Under the pieces are notes generated by a model. It saw only the letters and a program-made list of their open reading frames with translations, ran no database searches and was not told the origin of the DNA. From NCBI GenBank assembly GCA_004519485.1, contig CP038106.1:507501-571500 (forward strand): DNA of 64,000 bases. The letters are read 5' to 3'. The DNA comes from Nannochloropsis oceanica. Its lineage: Eukaryota > Sar > Eustigmatophyceae > Eustigmatales > Monodopsidaceae. This document shows, in pieces, positions 11,203-21,670 of this stretch. Position 1 is the stretch's first letter, and every line of letters starts with the position of its first letter. A program made the position numbers and the translations under genes.

Positions 11203-11556
11203 TCAGCATGACCCCTTGCGGCCACTGCCGCCGTCGCGGGTAATGCAATCCCCAAGGCCCGAACAGCCTGCTGGCACCCCTCCACCCGGCACCGTATGTC
11301 GCCACCGTGGCCAAGTAGTCCTCTGCTCATCGTTTTTGTCGAAAAAGTCAAAACTCTGGGGGAGATTTTCCTCTGCAGGAGCAAAAGGCCTAAAAGACCC
11401 CTGGACTTTCAATAGTCCATAATGTGTACCATGTGAACGAGCTTTGACCATGGTCAATATCGATCTCACGTTCTTCGGAAAAAATGATAATTCATCGGCA
11501 TGTGGAAAAAGAAGTGCTCGCCGAAACATACTCCCCCTTGATGCCCTCACGTACAT
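11203..11556 (-). CDS. Possible small unrecognised protein
   Basis: An open frame of 117 codons from an ATG at 11556 (MYVRASRGSMF), with a second ATG nine codons later. The middle (FPHADELSFFPKNVRSIL) has a non-repetitive, globular-looking composition unlike the low-complexity shadow frames in the window. The C-terminus is Gly-rich and poorer. No family is recognised and there is no membrane segment. It would be head-to-head with the membrane protein gene starting 106 bp away. It may be an exon of a larger gene or spurious. Confidence 0.3.
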   Translation of the reverse strand: MYVRASRGSMFRRALLFPHADELSFFPKNVRSILTMVKARSHGTHYGLLKVQGSFRPFAPAEENLPQSFDFFDKNDEQRTTWPRWRHTVPGGGVPAGCSGLGDCITRDGGSGRKGSC

Positions 11557-11661
11557 GAATCCATGCTTCTCCTCTTTTCTTGCACGCGCAGACGGCCTTG
11601 TCGCCAGCAGGAGACGTTAGCTAGAGGTCAGACTTAAGCTTCTCCACCCCACGCTGAAGGC

Positions 11662-12606
11662 ATGGAATCTGCGCCACCGCCCCCGCCACCGGCCATTGTG
11701 GTGCGACAAGAGTCCGTCACTTGGCCTGCGGACTCGCCTCCGCCTAACCCCACCAACTATGGCTCCTTCTCCTTCTTCCCCCCTGCTTTGGAGTCTTCTA
11801 CTCTCTTGCCGTCCTCCTCTCTTCCACCCTCGTCTACAGCCGCTGCGTACATTGCCCGAAGCCCCTGCACAGACCGTCGTTTGCGGTGGCGGGCATTGAT
11901 GATGTCCATTTCTATGATCGTGGGTGTTGTTGCATTCGTGCTGGTATCTGTAATTTTGTTCACACCGCGTGGGCACAGACGCTCAGATGAGAATGACACG
12001 GGCATGGCCTTGGACTCGTACCCCTCTCCCTTTTCCTCCCACGACCATGAACCCCAGCACGGTGAAGATGACCAGCCTTATCTCCTCGCTGAGAAAGCTG
12101 CAGAAATTATTCTCGGGAGCGCAGGCACCCCCACCCACACCACAGCCACAACCAGTACAGCTGCTGCCGTTGCCGATTCCGGTAGTCCAAGCTACCCTAC
12201 AAGCGCCCCTGACAATCCAAACATTCACATCCCTGTCACGATGGGCTGCATGGAGGCAAAGTGTGAGGCATGGATGGCGGCTATGGGGAAGAACCACGGG
12301 GATCCAGCTAATTTGGTTCTTCTGGACTGCATTCAACGCACAGGCATGTCTGCTGATAGCGCCAAAAGATGTTTTGCTAATTCGAATGTAACGGCATCGC
12401 CTGTCCGCATGGGATTATACCGATGCGCCGTTTGCAAAGCGTGCATGCCGCCACAAAGCAAGAACGAGAAAGCTGCGCTTTGTCAAATAAGTCCTACCAG
12501 CAGCAGCAGCACCGCCGCACCGGTGTCATCAACAGATATCACGTCGCCGCCTGCGCCCTCGCCAAGTGATTGGGGCCGGTATATGCCCAGTGGCTATGTA
12601 CCATAA
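11662..12606 (+). CDS. Single-pass membrane protein with Cys-rich lumenal domain
   Basis: 314 residues with no recognised family. The first 75 residues are Pro/Ser-rich. One membrane helix follows at about 76-101 (ALMMSISMIVGVVAFVLVSV), flanked on its N-side by RRLRWR and on its C-side by RGHRR. The region after it is low complexity to about residue 190. A compact Cys-rich domain follows at about 193-275 (CMEAKCEAWM, LLDCIQ, CAVCKACM), with enough cysteines for several disulfides. The tail is Ser/Thr/Pro-rich. The layout suggests an N-terminal cytosolic segment and a secreted-side Cys domain, but orientation is inferred. Convergent with the syntaxin gene. Confidence 0.6.
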   Translation: MESAPPPPPPAIVVRQESVTWPADSPPPNPTNYGSFSFFPPALESSTLLPSSSLPPSSTAAAYIARSPCTDRRLRWRALMMSISMIVGVVAFVLVSVILFTPRGHRRSDENDTGMALDSYPSPFSSHDHEPQHGEDDQPYLLAEKAAEIILGSAGTPTHTTATTSTAAAVADSGSPSYPTSAPDNPNIHIPVTMGCMEAKCEAWMAAMGKNHGDPANLVLLDCIQRTGMSADSAKRCFANSNVTASPVRMGLYRCAVCKACMPPQSKNEKAALCQISPTSSSSTAAPVSSTDITSPPAPSPSDWGRYMPSGYVP

Positions 12607-13118
12607 CTAGATATGCTCATGATTCGAACAAGAAAAGTGTTAAATGTGTATAAAACCCCTGATTTAAGAAATGGGGAAGTGACAAAGTGGAAGCAAACGA
12701 TGAGAAGAGCGAAGCTGCTTCATAAAGCCAAACTATATGGATAGGAATAGGAATGCCCCGAGGTGTCTGTATTGAGAAATTAAAGGAAAGAGGAAATGAA
12801 TCGAAGGATTTATCGAGCAATTCCTTAGTATTTGATATAAGTACGCAGGACGCAGAGAATTTCTTTTGCGCTTTGCTGTGCCTTTTCTTCTTTTGGTAAG
12901 GAAAAAAAAGGTGGTCATGGCCATCCATGTCTTCGTTTACCAGGAAAGTCCTCACGGTCACGAATAGTGAACACCCATACACAGTCGCTTAAATTACCCA
13001 AAAAAACATGCATTCAGATTTTGTTACATGGGGGCTACATTTTTGAATATTTGAAAACTTATTATTTCAAAAAGGACGAGCAGCAAAAGAAAGGAGACCC
13101 TAAAGCGAGAGAATGTCG
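12607..13118. other. Convergent intergenic region (512 bp)
   Basis: AT-rich 3' flanks of the membrane protein and syntaxin genes. Nothing else is seen. Confidence 0.4.
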
Positions 13119-14403
13119 TCACCTGTGCTTGATGATCAGAATGAGAATCATCACAAAAATTGCACACAACAAGCACACAATGCACCTCGTCGCCTTAGCC
13201 GACTTCTGATTCTCCTCCGCCCTCACCAACTGATGCACACCCTCCTTCGTATGCTCAACCACCTGCTCCATGTTGAAATCAATCCGATCCAGCACTGTCC
13301 CCTGGTCAATTACCAACACGGCAAGCTCCTTGAAAATCTGTGACAACTCCTCTATGCTTCGGGCAATGTGCTGTATCTCCTGGTCCCTCTCTGCCGTCAC
13401 CGCCTCCTGCTCCTCCAACACCGCTAGCTGCTCCGGGGTAAATCCCCCCTCAATCCCTCCCTCCTCCCTCATCTTCCTCTCTATCTCCAACAAGCCTCCA
13501 GCACCACCATGCTCCGCTGACAAAAAGTCAAAAAATGGCGCGCCCCCCGCCCCTGCCTTTTGCGCTTTCAGCTGCGCCATGTAATGTTTCTGGGTCTTTC
13601 GAAACTCAATCGACAAGCCCTGTATCCGCTTTGCCATACTCTTCTGTACATTTCGCGTGACCACTCGTTCAGTACCTCCCTCACTTCTTTCTCCTCCTCC
13701 TAATTGTTTTAGTATTGATTCGGCCTCCCGGAACGTGGCTGTTATTTCCTGAGTCATGTAATCGATGTCTCTCTCCTTGGCTGCCTCGCTATCATCGAAC
13801 CCTACTAACAGCCTCTTCCGATGCAACGCCTCCAATTCTTTCATTTTCGCTTCCAACTGCGCTGTGAGGGCATCAACGCGATCAACTAAGTCTACCCAGG
13901 CGGGGGGCAGCTGCAAACGAGCAGCGGCCCATCCCGTATTGCCGTCGCGGTTGGCGTCCTCTAACAAGCCGCTGTCCATGGTGTAGCCACTGAGGGGGGA
14001 AAGGGAGTTGCGGCCAATAATCTGGGAGGAGTGAGAATGGAAAAGATTTATGTAAGTTCTGAAGGATGTGGCAGGCGAGCTCAACACACCGAAGACGACT
14101 CGTAGAGATTCTCGAAGCACACCCAATTAATTCCTCCCTCCTTTCGGCTCCTTCCGATCGCATGTAAGGTCTGTCGTACCCATCCCAGCTACGGCTTAGC
14201 TTCCTTTCAGCAGCCACAAAATCGTTTATCAGCTCTTGATACACAATTCCATCCGTTCTACACATCCACCCTCCCATCCTCTACCCATCCACCCACACTT
14301 CATATACTTCCCTCCCACCCTCCCACATCATCTCTTCCTTTGTTCTTACCTTGGCCGTCGTACGGTAGTCCACAAACTTCCGCGTCAAGTCCCGCGTCGC
14401 CAT
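13119..14403 (-). CDS. Qa-SNARE, syntaxin-16/Tlg2/SYP4 type
   Basis: Two exons on the minus strand: 14350-14403 and 13119-14021, with a phase-0 intron of 328 bp (GTAAGA..CAG). The product is 318 residues. Exon 1 encodes MATRDLTRKFVDYRTTAK, the short N-terminal peptide type that binds SM proteins in Tlg2/SYP41 homologs. A helical Habc region spans about 55-190. The SNARE motif is at about 228-290 and contains DQGTVLDRIDFNMEQ; Q258 is the ionic zero-layer glutamine. A C-terminal membrane anchor is at 298-315. The match to the syntaxin-16 motif (EQGTVLDRID in that family) is strong. The role inferred is fusion at the trans-Golgi/endosome. It is divergent from the Mo cofactor sulfurase. Confidence 0.93.
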
Positions 14404-14931
14404 GGCTGCTATTCGTGGTGGTGGACCTCCTCGTGATGGTCGCTCTGCGCAGCGCAGGAGAAGGAAGACGAATGATGGGGGCGAACGGGCTTCGATCCCG
14501 GCGTACGCTTGATGATAAAGTTGTCGTTGCCCTCAGCCTCGCCTCTCCGGCCCGCTGGCCCAGCTGGAAGGTGGCCGCCCCTGTTTCGTCTTGCTATGCG
14601 TGCGGGTGTGTTGAGTGTGGTATAGTTAGAGCCTGAGAGCTCGGACAAGAGCATCATCAACGAGAGCTTCGTAACGGCAACAAGCAGCAGTAAAGAAGCA
14701 CCGAGGGAGGAGGCTATTGGCTATAGCCGGCATTTCTTTTTGCCTGATGCGTACAGCCTCAGCGCCTGATCCACTTGCCTGTTCTTAATGTCTTCTAGAG
14801 CCCGTCCAGCTTGCTAACTCCTGATCTTTCCCACGCACACCATCAACACAGGCGCAAAGTACCTGATCGCGTACGTCTCCCCCTGCCACGGCGGGTTGCG
14901 TGGTTGGGTTGGGACGACAAGAGTTAGAAAG
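14404..14931. promoter_or_regulatory. Divergent promoter interval, syntaxin / Mo cofactor sulfurase
   Basis: 528 bp between opposed starts. A sequence near 14483-14505 looks like a tRNA T-arm but no tRNA is supported. An AG preceded by pyrimidines at about 14851 could be a splice acceptor for a 5' leader intron of the sulfurase gene. Confidence 0.35.
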
Positions 14932-17900
14932 ATGGCCGGTGATACACAAACAGCCACGCGCTGGAGCAAGACGGCCTTTCTGGCGGCCTATCCTGCCTAT
15001 GGCTACCGCGGCAACAGCAGCAGCAGCAGCGCGTCCTCTTCTTCAAGTACTTTCAACACTGAGGATGACGCAGCATCCTCACAAGTAAGGGGCACGCACG
15101 ACGATAGCTTAATAGACCCAAGGCCTGGTGATTGCCGAGCCATTGAAAATGCTGACCTCCGTGTATGCAGAAAGAATGAGGCCTGCCCGCAACCCTCTAA
15201 GCTATCGCCCTTCGACGTCCTCCCAATAGACAAGCTACGACAAGATGACTTTCCCGCGCTCTATCACCCCCGCAACAGACCGCAGGGCATCGTCTACTTA
15301 GACCACGCCGGCGCCACCTTATATGCACACTCACAGCTGGCCAGGTGCCATGCCCTCCTGCAAAACAATATTTTTGGCAACACGCACAGTCAAGGTCCCG
15401 TCGCAAGCGCCACTGCGGATTCCGTGGAGGAGGTTCGGGCGTTGGTCCTCGAGCATTTTCACGCCTCGCCAGAGGAATGGACAGTGATTTTCACCTCGGG
15501 TGCCACGGCATCATTGAAGCTGGCAGCGGGCCTCATGCCTTGGCGGCACCAGACGGGCAGCCGTTTGATCTACGCTCATAATTCCCATACGAGTGTCCTG
15601 GGGATGCGCGAAGTGGTGCTTGAGGCCGGGGCGGATTTTGCGTGTTTGCCACCTTCGGTGCAATATGGAGAAGATGCGGGCCATGTTTTGTCAATAACAT
15701 TGCAGGAGCTGCTGGAACAAGCGGCTGGTGACACAGATAGCTATGACCCCGACAGCGGACAGCAGGCCACCGAGCACCTGCTAGTCCTTCCCGTCGAATG
15801 CAATTTCAGCGGCCGCAAGCTCGACCTGGCGACCGTGCAGCGCGTTACCTCTCATTTACAGGCAAGCGCACCGCAGCATCGTGTGACGGTGTTGCTTGAT
15901 GCTGCCAAGCATGCAGGCACCAGCCCGCTGGACTTGGGGCGCTTTCAGGAAGGAGAGGTGGACATGGCCTGCGTCAGTTTTTACAAGCTTTTCGGTTATC
16001 CCACTGGGTTAGGATGCCTCTTGCTCCGTACCTCCGTCGCCCGACGCCTGTTGCAATTTTCTTTGACTGGTAAAAGCAACGGCTCCCAAACGTGGCCGCT
16101 CTCCCCCCCTCCCTCCGACCCAGCTGCAGGACGACCATTATGTCGACGGTACTTTGGAGGGGGCACAGTATTAGCCGCTGTTCCCCAAGCAGACTTTCGG
16201 GTTTTGCGGCCAGAGCCTGCACGATGCTTGGCGGATGGAACGGAGGATTATTTGGGAATCGTGGCTCTGAAGGAAGGGTTTCGGGCCCTGAGAGAGTGCG
16301 GTGGAGAAGGAATGGACCGCATTCAGGCACATGCGTGGACGCTTACTCATTTTTGTTATGATCAGCTCGCTGGGCTCCGCCATGCAACTGGCCAGCCTGT
16401 CTGCGAGATTTACAGTCCGCGGCCCCTCTCTCCGGAGCGGCAGGGAGCGGTATTGGCGTTCAATGTCCGAAGGGCGGATGGGACTATGGTGGGATATACG
16501 GAGGTGGAGAAATTGGGAGCACTGCATGGCATTCAGCTTCGGACGGGTTGTTTCTGTAATCCGGGGGCGTGCCAGGAAGCACTGGGACTGACGTTAGAGG
16601 AAACAAAGGCTCAATTGGCGGCGGGGCATGTGTGTTGGGATGAGAATGATTTGGTGGAGGGGAGGCCAACGGGTGCGGTGCGAGTCTCGTTTGGGTATAT
16701 GTCGACTTGGGAAGACGTGACGGCCTTGCTGCACTTGTTGGATAAATATTTTGTTAGCAAAACCACTACGACACCAGCAGTACCATCAGCGACTTTTGTG
16801 CCTTCTCTGTCATTGTCGATGCCCTCTCTTTCTTCCTGCGGACAGTCCTCGCCTTCCCCTGCTCTTCTGACGTCGCAGCCACGGCTTGGCGGCATCCTTC
16901 TCTATCCTATTAAGTCATGTGGCGCTATGTCTGTGACTGCATGGCCCATTGGTCCGACAGGCTTGCTTTTTGACCGAGAGTGGGCCTTGGTGGACAGGCA
17001 GGGACAAGCACTTCGTCTTAACAGGATTCCGCAGATGCGATTTATCAAACCTCGTGTGGATTTGGAGCGACAGGAGTTGGTGGTGTCCGCGCCCAATATG
17101 CCTGACCTGACTCTTTCCTTACGTCTGGTGCCGGCGTCGGAGCAGCTGCGGGATGTAAGTGTGTGTGGGGAGGCTTGTCAGGGGTTAGGCTACCAAGATG
17201 CTGATGGGGTGGATGCATGGTTCTCGAAATTTTTGAATCGCTTTTGCAGCTTGGTCCGTGCATGCTCGTATGCTCAGAAGCGAGAACTTCGTCGCACAGC
17301 AACAGCAGCAGCCGCAGCAGCAGGGGCGAAGGGTATGGAGCCTGAAAACAAAGCTGAGGGAAAGGAGAATGCTAAAGAGCGAGGAGGACGGAAGGAGATC
17401 AGTTTCACGAATGAGGCACAGTTTTTGTTGGTGTCGTCGGCGTCGGTGGCTCATTTGAACGAGCTCATTTCGCAGCAGATGGATTTGGAATATGAATTTT
17501 GCTATGAGGGTGCTCGAAGCAATCGCTGCTATGTGACATTGGATAATTTTCGGCCCAATTTGGTGGTAGATGGGGGTGTGGCCCACCAAGAGGATTTGTG
17601 GGAGCGAGTTGAGCTACTTGTGGATGAGGAGGTGGCAGATAAGGACGGAGGAGAGGGACGTACATGTAGTAAAAAAGGTGAAAGAGGCATTCGACTTCAA
17701 GTTACGGGCCCATGCGCGCGTTGCTCTATGGTCAACATAGATCAGCGGATGTCACCGGCGACGGCGGGAAAGGATGGGGGGAAAGGTGGGCCAGAAGAGC
17801 AAGGTTTACCTACGGCGGATCCGGCACACATAGCTCCTGTGCTCAAGACCTTGGCTTCATACAGAAGGGAAAATTCCAACATTTATTTTGGACAATTCCT

Positions 17901-17994
17901 AGCGTTTGATGATCTAGTGGGAGGGCACAATGAGGGCTGGCTCCGGGTTGGGGCCATTGTGCAGACGCGGCGGCGGTCGGGCATTACTGATTGA
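14932..17994 (+). CDS. MOCOS: Molybdenum cofactor sulfurase (ABA3/MOCOS)
   Basis: 1020 residues in one exon, starting at the first ATG of the frame (14932). The enzyme transfers sulfur from cysteine to the molybdenum cofactor to activate xanthine dehydrogenase and aldehyde oxidase. The N-terminal two-thirds is a NifS-like class V aminotransferase. It has YLDHAGATLY at about 122-131, FTSGATASLK near 187, the pyridoxal-phosphate lysine K352 in SFYKLFGYPTG, and the sulfur-carrying region RTGCFCNPGAC (C540, C542, C547). A Ser/Thr-rich linker follows. The MOSC half starts at about 652 (LGGILLYPIKSCGAM) with FDREWALVD and ends with the conserved GPCARCSMVNID (C928, C931). The extra Lys/Glu/Ala-rich insert at about 790-825 is not part of the family core. 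Length is somewhat greater than the usual 820-890 residues because of an N-terminal extension and inserts. Confidence 0.95.
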   Translation: MAGDTQTATRWSKTAFLAAYPAYGYRGNSSSSSASSSSSTFNTEDDAASSQVRGTHDDSLIDPRPGDCRAIENADLRVCRKNEACPQPSKLSPFDVLPIDKLRQDDFPALYHPRNRPQGIVYLDHAGATLYAHSQLARCHALLQNNIFGNTHSQGPVASATADSVEEVRALVLEHFHASPEEWTVIFTSGATASLKLAAGLMPWRHQTGSRLIYAHNSHTSVLGMREVVLEAGADFACLPPSVQYGEDAGHVLSITLQELLEQAAGDTDSYDPDSGQQATEHLLVLPVECNFSGRKLDLATVQRVTSHLQASAPQHRVTVLLDAAKHAGTSPLDLGRFQEGEVDMACVSFYKLFGYPTGLGCLLLRTSVARRLLQFSLTGKSNGSQTWPLSPPPSDPAAGRPLCRRYFGGGTVLAAVPQADFRVLRPEPARCLADGTEDYLGIVALKEGFRALRECGGEGMDRIQAHAWTLTHFCYDQLAGLRHATGQPVCEIYSPRPLSPERQGAVLAFNVRRADGTMVGYTEVEKLGALHGIQLRTGCFCNPGACQEALGLTLEETKAQLAAGHVCWDENDLVEGRPTGAVRVSFGYMSTWEDVTALLHLLDKYFVSKTTTTPAVPSATFVPSLSLSMPSLSSCGQSSPSPALLTSQPRLGGILLYPIKSCGAMSVTAWPIGPTGLLFDREWALVDRQGQALRLNRIPQMRFIKPRVDLERQELVVSAPNMPDLTLSLRLVPASEQLRDVSVCGEACQGLGYQDADGVDAWFSKFLNRFCSLVRACSYAQKRELRRTATAAAAAAGAKGMEPENKAEGKENAKERGGRKEISFTNEAQFLLVSSASVAHLNELISQQMDLEYEFCYEGARSNRCYVTLDNFRPNLVVDGGVAHQEDLWERVELLVDEEVADKDGGEGRTCSKKGERGIRLQVTGPCARCSMVNIDQRMSPATAGKDGGKGGPEEQGLPTADPAHIAPVLKTLASYRRENSNIYFGQFLAFDDLVGGHNEGWLRVGAIVQTRRRSGITD

Positions 17995-18462
17995 AAAGGG
18001 ATTTAATACTATCTATTCATATCAGTTTGTAAATATGTAAAGTTTAAATGATGTAAGAATGCGTCTTGTGATCTTCAGTGATTTGTAAATGCACGCATAC
18101 AATTTGACATGCAAAAGTGTCAAAAAAACCCAATTGTTCCTTGAGAAGTTTTCGACGGTCCTCCTCATCGCCCTTTACCCCCATTAAATTTTCTTCTCGT
18201 GCTCCCTCATCCCTTCTCTTCCTCATCATTTCTAGCACCAGTAACATAAGATCATTTGTATATTTGCTTTATTTCCTCCTGTCGCCACTTGCTCCTTCAG
18301 GAGTGTATTTGGATGAATTAGCGAATTGATGCTATATAAAGCCGTGCATCAATGAGGATAATCATGCGAATGTGTATACATCTCCACTAAGAAAACAAAA
18401 AATAACACGTGCACGAGGAAAGCAGCTTCAGGAACCCCCCCCGCATTTTACACTATTTTATT
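17995..18462. other. Convergent intergenic region (468 bp)
   Basis: AT-rich 3' flanks of the sulfurase and the fucosyltransferase-like gene. Nothing else is seen. Confidence 0.4.
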
Positions 18463-20139
18463 TTAATCATCTTTCATTTCTAGCTGGTCAATCCCCTCGT
18501 AAGCCGCCGGCCATTCACGACGAAAATTTGGATCCGATGCATAGAATTCTTTTGCTGGTGATTGTAAGGCGTCTTTATAGGGTTTCAAATAATAATAACC
18601 TGGGTTCTTGCTAAGGTACCCGCGCATCCGTGTGATGTAGCCAGTAAAAGTGGAGAAGTATGTCCCCACGAACGTGCGCGCCCCCGAGGCGATAATTTGT
18701 TCAACCATGCCTGCCAGGTTGGGATTCATGTCTCCCAATCCGTCCGGCGCATAAAAGTCCTTGTAAAATCGCAATCGGTAGCGATTCCGCACTGTGTCAA
18801 AGAATGTGGCGTTGGTCTCGTCCGTCACAACGTACACCAGCGACCCAGGAACAACCACGTCTTCCACTGTTCGGAAAATATCCTCGGCTTCCAGCCGGGT
18901 CTCTGTGAATTGAAAATCTCCCCTTCGGATGTGGATGGCATCGTAGGGTTCGAAAGCTCCGTCCTTGCCCTCCGCATGCAGTAAGTCCACCACCTTAGCC
19001 GCCCGGCAGAAGATCTCATCCTTGTAATGCATGTGATCCCGCACAAAACGCTTCATGAAAGCATCCACCTGCGGGTCGGCGAAGTACAAAAAGCTGTAAA
19101 AGTGAGCCAGATATCGCTTACCACCGTCCATGGCGCTTGTGAAGTGCAATGATTTTTTGGCCTGGAGCTCGGGACCATATTGTAGCAGCTGGCGACCATG
19201 CGAGAATGTTTCAAAGTCTGGGCGGTAGTCCATCAGCTCCTCTACAGTGGTGATGTTCGTGGGCAGATCAAGGGCTACTACATGAGAGTCGGGTCCCACC
19301 GGGAACATGTCTGTTGCACGCCTAATATACTCCCACAGGGGCCGTCGGCGATCAAACCGGGTGGCGTTTCCCGGTGGCATCTCTCCGTTCTTGAGCTGTC
19401 CCGTCAAGCCTTCTATCTCCAAAAATTTGTGCATCGGGAGCACATCCACATTCCTTTTCCAACCGTCAACGTCATAGAAGTCGTCAAAATCGTGCATGAT
19501 TCCTGCCTGTCCCAAAAGGTACATCGGATACTCATCCGGCAGCACCAGCGTGCGGCCCGTAGCGAGGGCAAACAGTAAAAAGATCTCCAAGGCCATCCGA
19601 ATGTTGTTAAAACCGCCTTCATCCGGCTCAAAGGTCACATACTTCGGTCCCTCATCACCTTTGGGTTTGAAAGGGCTGGACCACATCGTCTCTTCGGTCC
19701 ACTTGCGCCAATAGACGATGCTGCCGTCCTCCCCACGTTGGCGAGGGGGGCTGTCGGTACATTCCAGAGTGCCTTTCTCGATGGGGATTATGGAATGAAC
19801 TCCAGCTTCTAACGCTGGTGCTGATAGTAGTGGCTGTAGCGCATGTTCTGGATCTGCACTCGGCTTAGGATCACAACGAGGTTTCGCTGCTGGCGCTTGA
19901 GCTGCTGGCTGTGGTTGAGGAGCATTTGTCCCCTGCTGGCTTTGTGCTTGAGACAAAAGCGATATCTTGTGATGCTCCCGATCACCCTCGGATGTGAGCT
20001 GGAACAGGGCGTATCGACCCGATAAGACGACGAAAATGACATACACTATGGTGAGGCCGGTAGACAAGCCGACAAGGACGCCCTTCTGCCATCTCGGGCG
20101 ACCCCCGCGGTGTTGGTGGATGCGAGATATTGGCGACAT
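18463..20139 (-). CDS. Fucosyltransferase-like type II Golgi membrane protein (paralog 1)
   Basis: 558 residues from the ATG at 20139; an upstream in-frame ATG at 20397 would add 86 unlikely residues. A short cytosolic tail is followed by a signal anchor at about 20-40 (VLVGLSTGLTIVYVIFVVL) and a Gln/Ala/Pro-rich stem, the layout of a Golgi glycosyltransferase. The catalytic region has ALATGRTLVLPDEYPMYLL, the HIRRGDF motif typical of the GDP-fucose fucosyltransferase superfamily, and FSTFTGYITRMRGY near the C-terminus. A second gene in this window (40284-42311) is clearly related along the whole lumenal domain. GDP-fucose as donor is inferred from the superfamily; the acceptor is unknown. 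Single exon, divergent from the tRNA deaminase. Confidence 0.8.
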   Translation of the reverse strand: MSPISRIHQHRGGRPRWQKGVLVGLSTGLTIVYVIFVVLSGRYALFQLTSEGDREHHKISLLSQAQSQQGTNAPQPQPAAQAPAAKPRCDPKPSADPEHALQPLLSAPALEAGVHSIIPIEKGTLECTDSPPRQRGEDGSIVYWRKWTEETMWSSPFKPKGDEGPKYVTFEPDEGGFNNIRMALEIFLLFALATGRTLVLPDEYPMYLLGQAGIMHDFDDFYDVDGWKRNVDVLPMHKFLEIEGLTGQLKNGEMPPGNATRFDRRRPLWEYIRRATDMFPVGPDSHVVALDLPTNITTVEELMDYRPDFETFSHGRQLLQYGPELQAKKSLHFTSAMDGGKRYLAHFYSFLYFADPQVDAFMKRFVRDHMHYKDEIFCRAAKVVDLLHAEGKDGAFEPYDAIHIRRGDFQFTETRLEAEDIFRTVEDVVVPGSLVYVVTDETNATFFDTVRNRYRLRFYKDFYAPDGLGDMNPNLAGMVEQIIASGARTFVGTYFSTFTGYITRMRGYLSKNPGYYYLKPYKDALQSPAKEFYASDPNFRREWPAAYEGIDQLEMKDD

Positions 20140-20477
20140 TCTTCGAAGGCAGGCAAGTGGAGCATCCCTTTGCCTGGTGGTGGTGACGTGTAATGGTCGT
20201 AGCGGGCAAAAAAAAAAATGACTGTTGGTTGGGTACGTATATTGCGAGAGGGATGAACGGTGGTTGTCATTGTGTCCTGCCGTGCATAGCAGGCAGGAGG
20301 TTTGTCCCGGCATATTTACAGCAGCAGCGTTGGACGTGTGTCTTAAGTGTGTAATGCTGTGTTTTTTGACAGTTTTGAATGCGATGGGCCTGTACACCGA
20401 TGACTAGATGTGCACCCTCGGTTGTCACCTTCCGCAAATCACGCAACGCCGCACAACCGACACACCGCAAAGGCAGC
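20140..20477. promoter_or_regulatory. Divergent promoter interval, fucosyltransferase-like / tRNA deaminase
   Basis: 338 bp between opposed starts. Contains a run of nine A at about 20210-20218. No core promoter element is obvious. Confidence 0.35.
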
Positions 20478-21206
20478 ATGAGCGTCAAGAGAAGGGAAAG
20501 ACCTTCACGACCATATATACCTAGTACCTACGCCGTCATGGTCCTATCTCTCCTCCTTTTGCTGTCGACCTCCTCTCCCTTCGTAATTCCGGCCTCTCGT
20601 CCACGTTCCCACGACATTTCAGCATGCTGCCATTCCCAGGCAACCTCCATGAACTCCACGACGACAATGACTGCAAGCCTTGATGACGCCGATGAACGCT
20701 TCATGAGGCTGGCGCTGGTCGAGGCGCAAGCAGCCTTCGCTGCCCGTGAGATCCCGGTAGGCGCTGTCCTCGTTTCGAGCGAGGGTCAGGTCTTGGCAAC
20801 GGGGCGCAATCGTGTCGAGGCCACCGGAGACGCAAGTGCGCATGCAGAGCTTGAATGCTTGCGGGCAGCCTCCCATTGCACAGACCGTCTGGCGAACGGC
20901 CACTGGCGCATGCTGGATAGCACGCTTTACGTGACCTTGGAACCGTGCCTCATGTGCTTGGGTGCCGTGCAGAGCTTTCGGGTGAAACGCATCGTGTATG
21001 GAGCACCAAATATAATGCTGGGGGCTATTGAGAGTTATATCAAGGTATTGGAGCAAGCACCACATCCTTTTCATGCTTGTCTGGAGGTACGTGGGGGCGT
21101 ACAGAGAGACGAATGCGGTGCATTGATGAAGCGCTTTTTTGCGGAGCGCCGGCTTCAGAGCAAGATACTGGTTGAGAAAGAACGAGAGAGAGACAAAATT
21201 GTATGA
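20478..21206 (+). CDS. TADA: tRNA-specific adenosine deaminase, TadA type, probably plastid
   Basis: 242 residues. The enzyme converts adenosine 34 to inosine in tRNA-Arg(ACG). The zinc and catalytic motifs are intact: HAE at 122-124 (in SAHAELECLRAA) and PCLMC at 156-160 with C157 and C160. LDDADERFMRLAL near 68-80 is the usual start of the deaminase fold. The start at 20478 is chosen because it gives a hydrophobic signal segment at about 18-31 (YAVMVLSLLLLLST) followed by SSPFVIPASRP, fitting a bipartite plastid presequence. A bacterial-type single-domain TadA plus that presequence suggests action in the plastid, where it would be the sole A34 editor; this is inference. Cytosolic editing would need the ADAT2/ADAT3 pair. 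Confidence 0.9.
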   Translation: MSVKRRERPSRPYIPSTYAVMVLSLLLLLSTSSPFVIPASRPRSHDISACCHSQATSMNSTTTMTASLDDADERFMRLALVEAQAAFAAREIPVGAVLVSSEGQVLATGRNRVEATGDASAHAELECLRAASHCTDRLANGHWRMLDSTLYVTLEPCLMCLGAVQSFRVKRIVYGAPNIMLGAIESYIKVLEQAPHPFHACLEVRGGVQRDECGALMKRFFAERRLQSKILVEKERERDKIV

Positions 21207-21670
21207 TGAGCACATACTCAAAAGAAGTATTATGGACGGTTCTTTGATTCTTTTTAAAGTAAAATAATACTTGTGAAAATGTAAGTAAACTCATCGAGTT
21301 GGCACTGTCTTTGCTTCTGGCCGCACTCCATCACGCCTCTCACTTATGTCGATCTACTCACTCATCTTCCCTCTCAAATTTACTACGGATGTGTCAGCAG
21401 TTTATTATCTTCCGTCTGCTTCAGACAAAACCTCCTCCCTCTCTTCCCCCTCACCTTCTCCTCCCGCAGATCTCCTGCTCTCCCTCGCTAACATCCACTC
21501 TCCTTTCGTTATCCTCAACTTCCACCACCATGTCGATCTCCTCCCTAGTTTTTCATTTTTTATCTCCTCCTCCTCCTCCTCCTGCTGTGGCTGCTGCTGC
21601 TGCTGCTGCCGCTGCTTCTCGCTCCGCTCCTTCTTCCTCCCACCAAAAGACTCCATACACTCGAAACTTG
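21207..21670. other. Intergenic, low-complexity DNA (464 bp)
   Basis: Pyrimidine-rich plus strand with a (CTC)n then (CTG)n tract at about 21560-21610. Frames here on both strands are repeat-driven and not supported as genes. Confidence 0.35.

Noticed and set aside
14483-14505. T-arm-like sequence with acceptor-like ends about 100 bp apart, minus strand
   Set aside because: Although the ends can pair, there is no anticodon loop with U33, and the D arm does not form.
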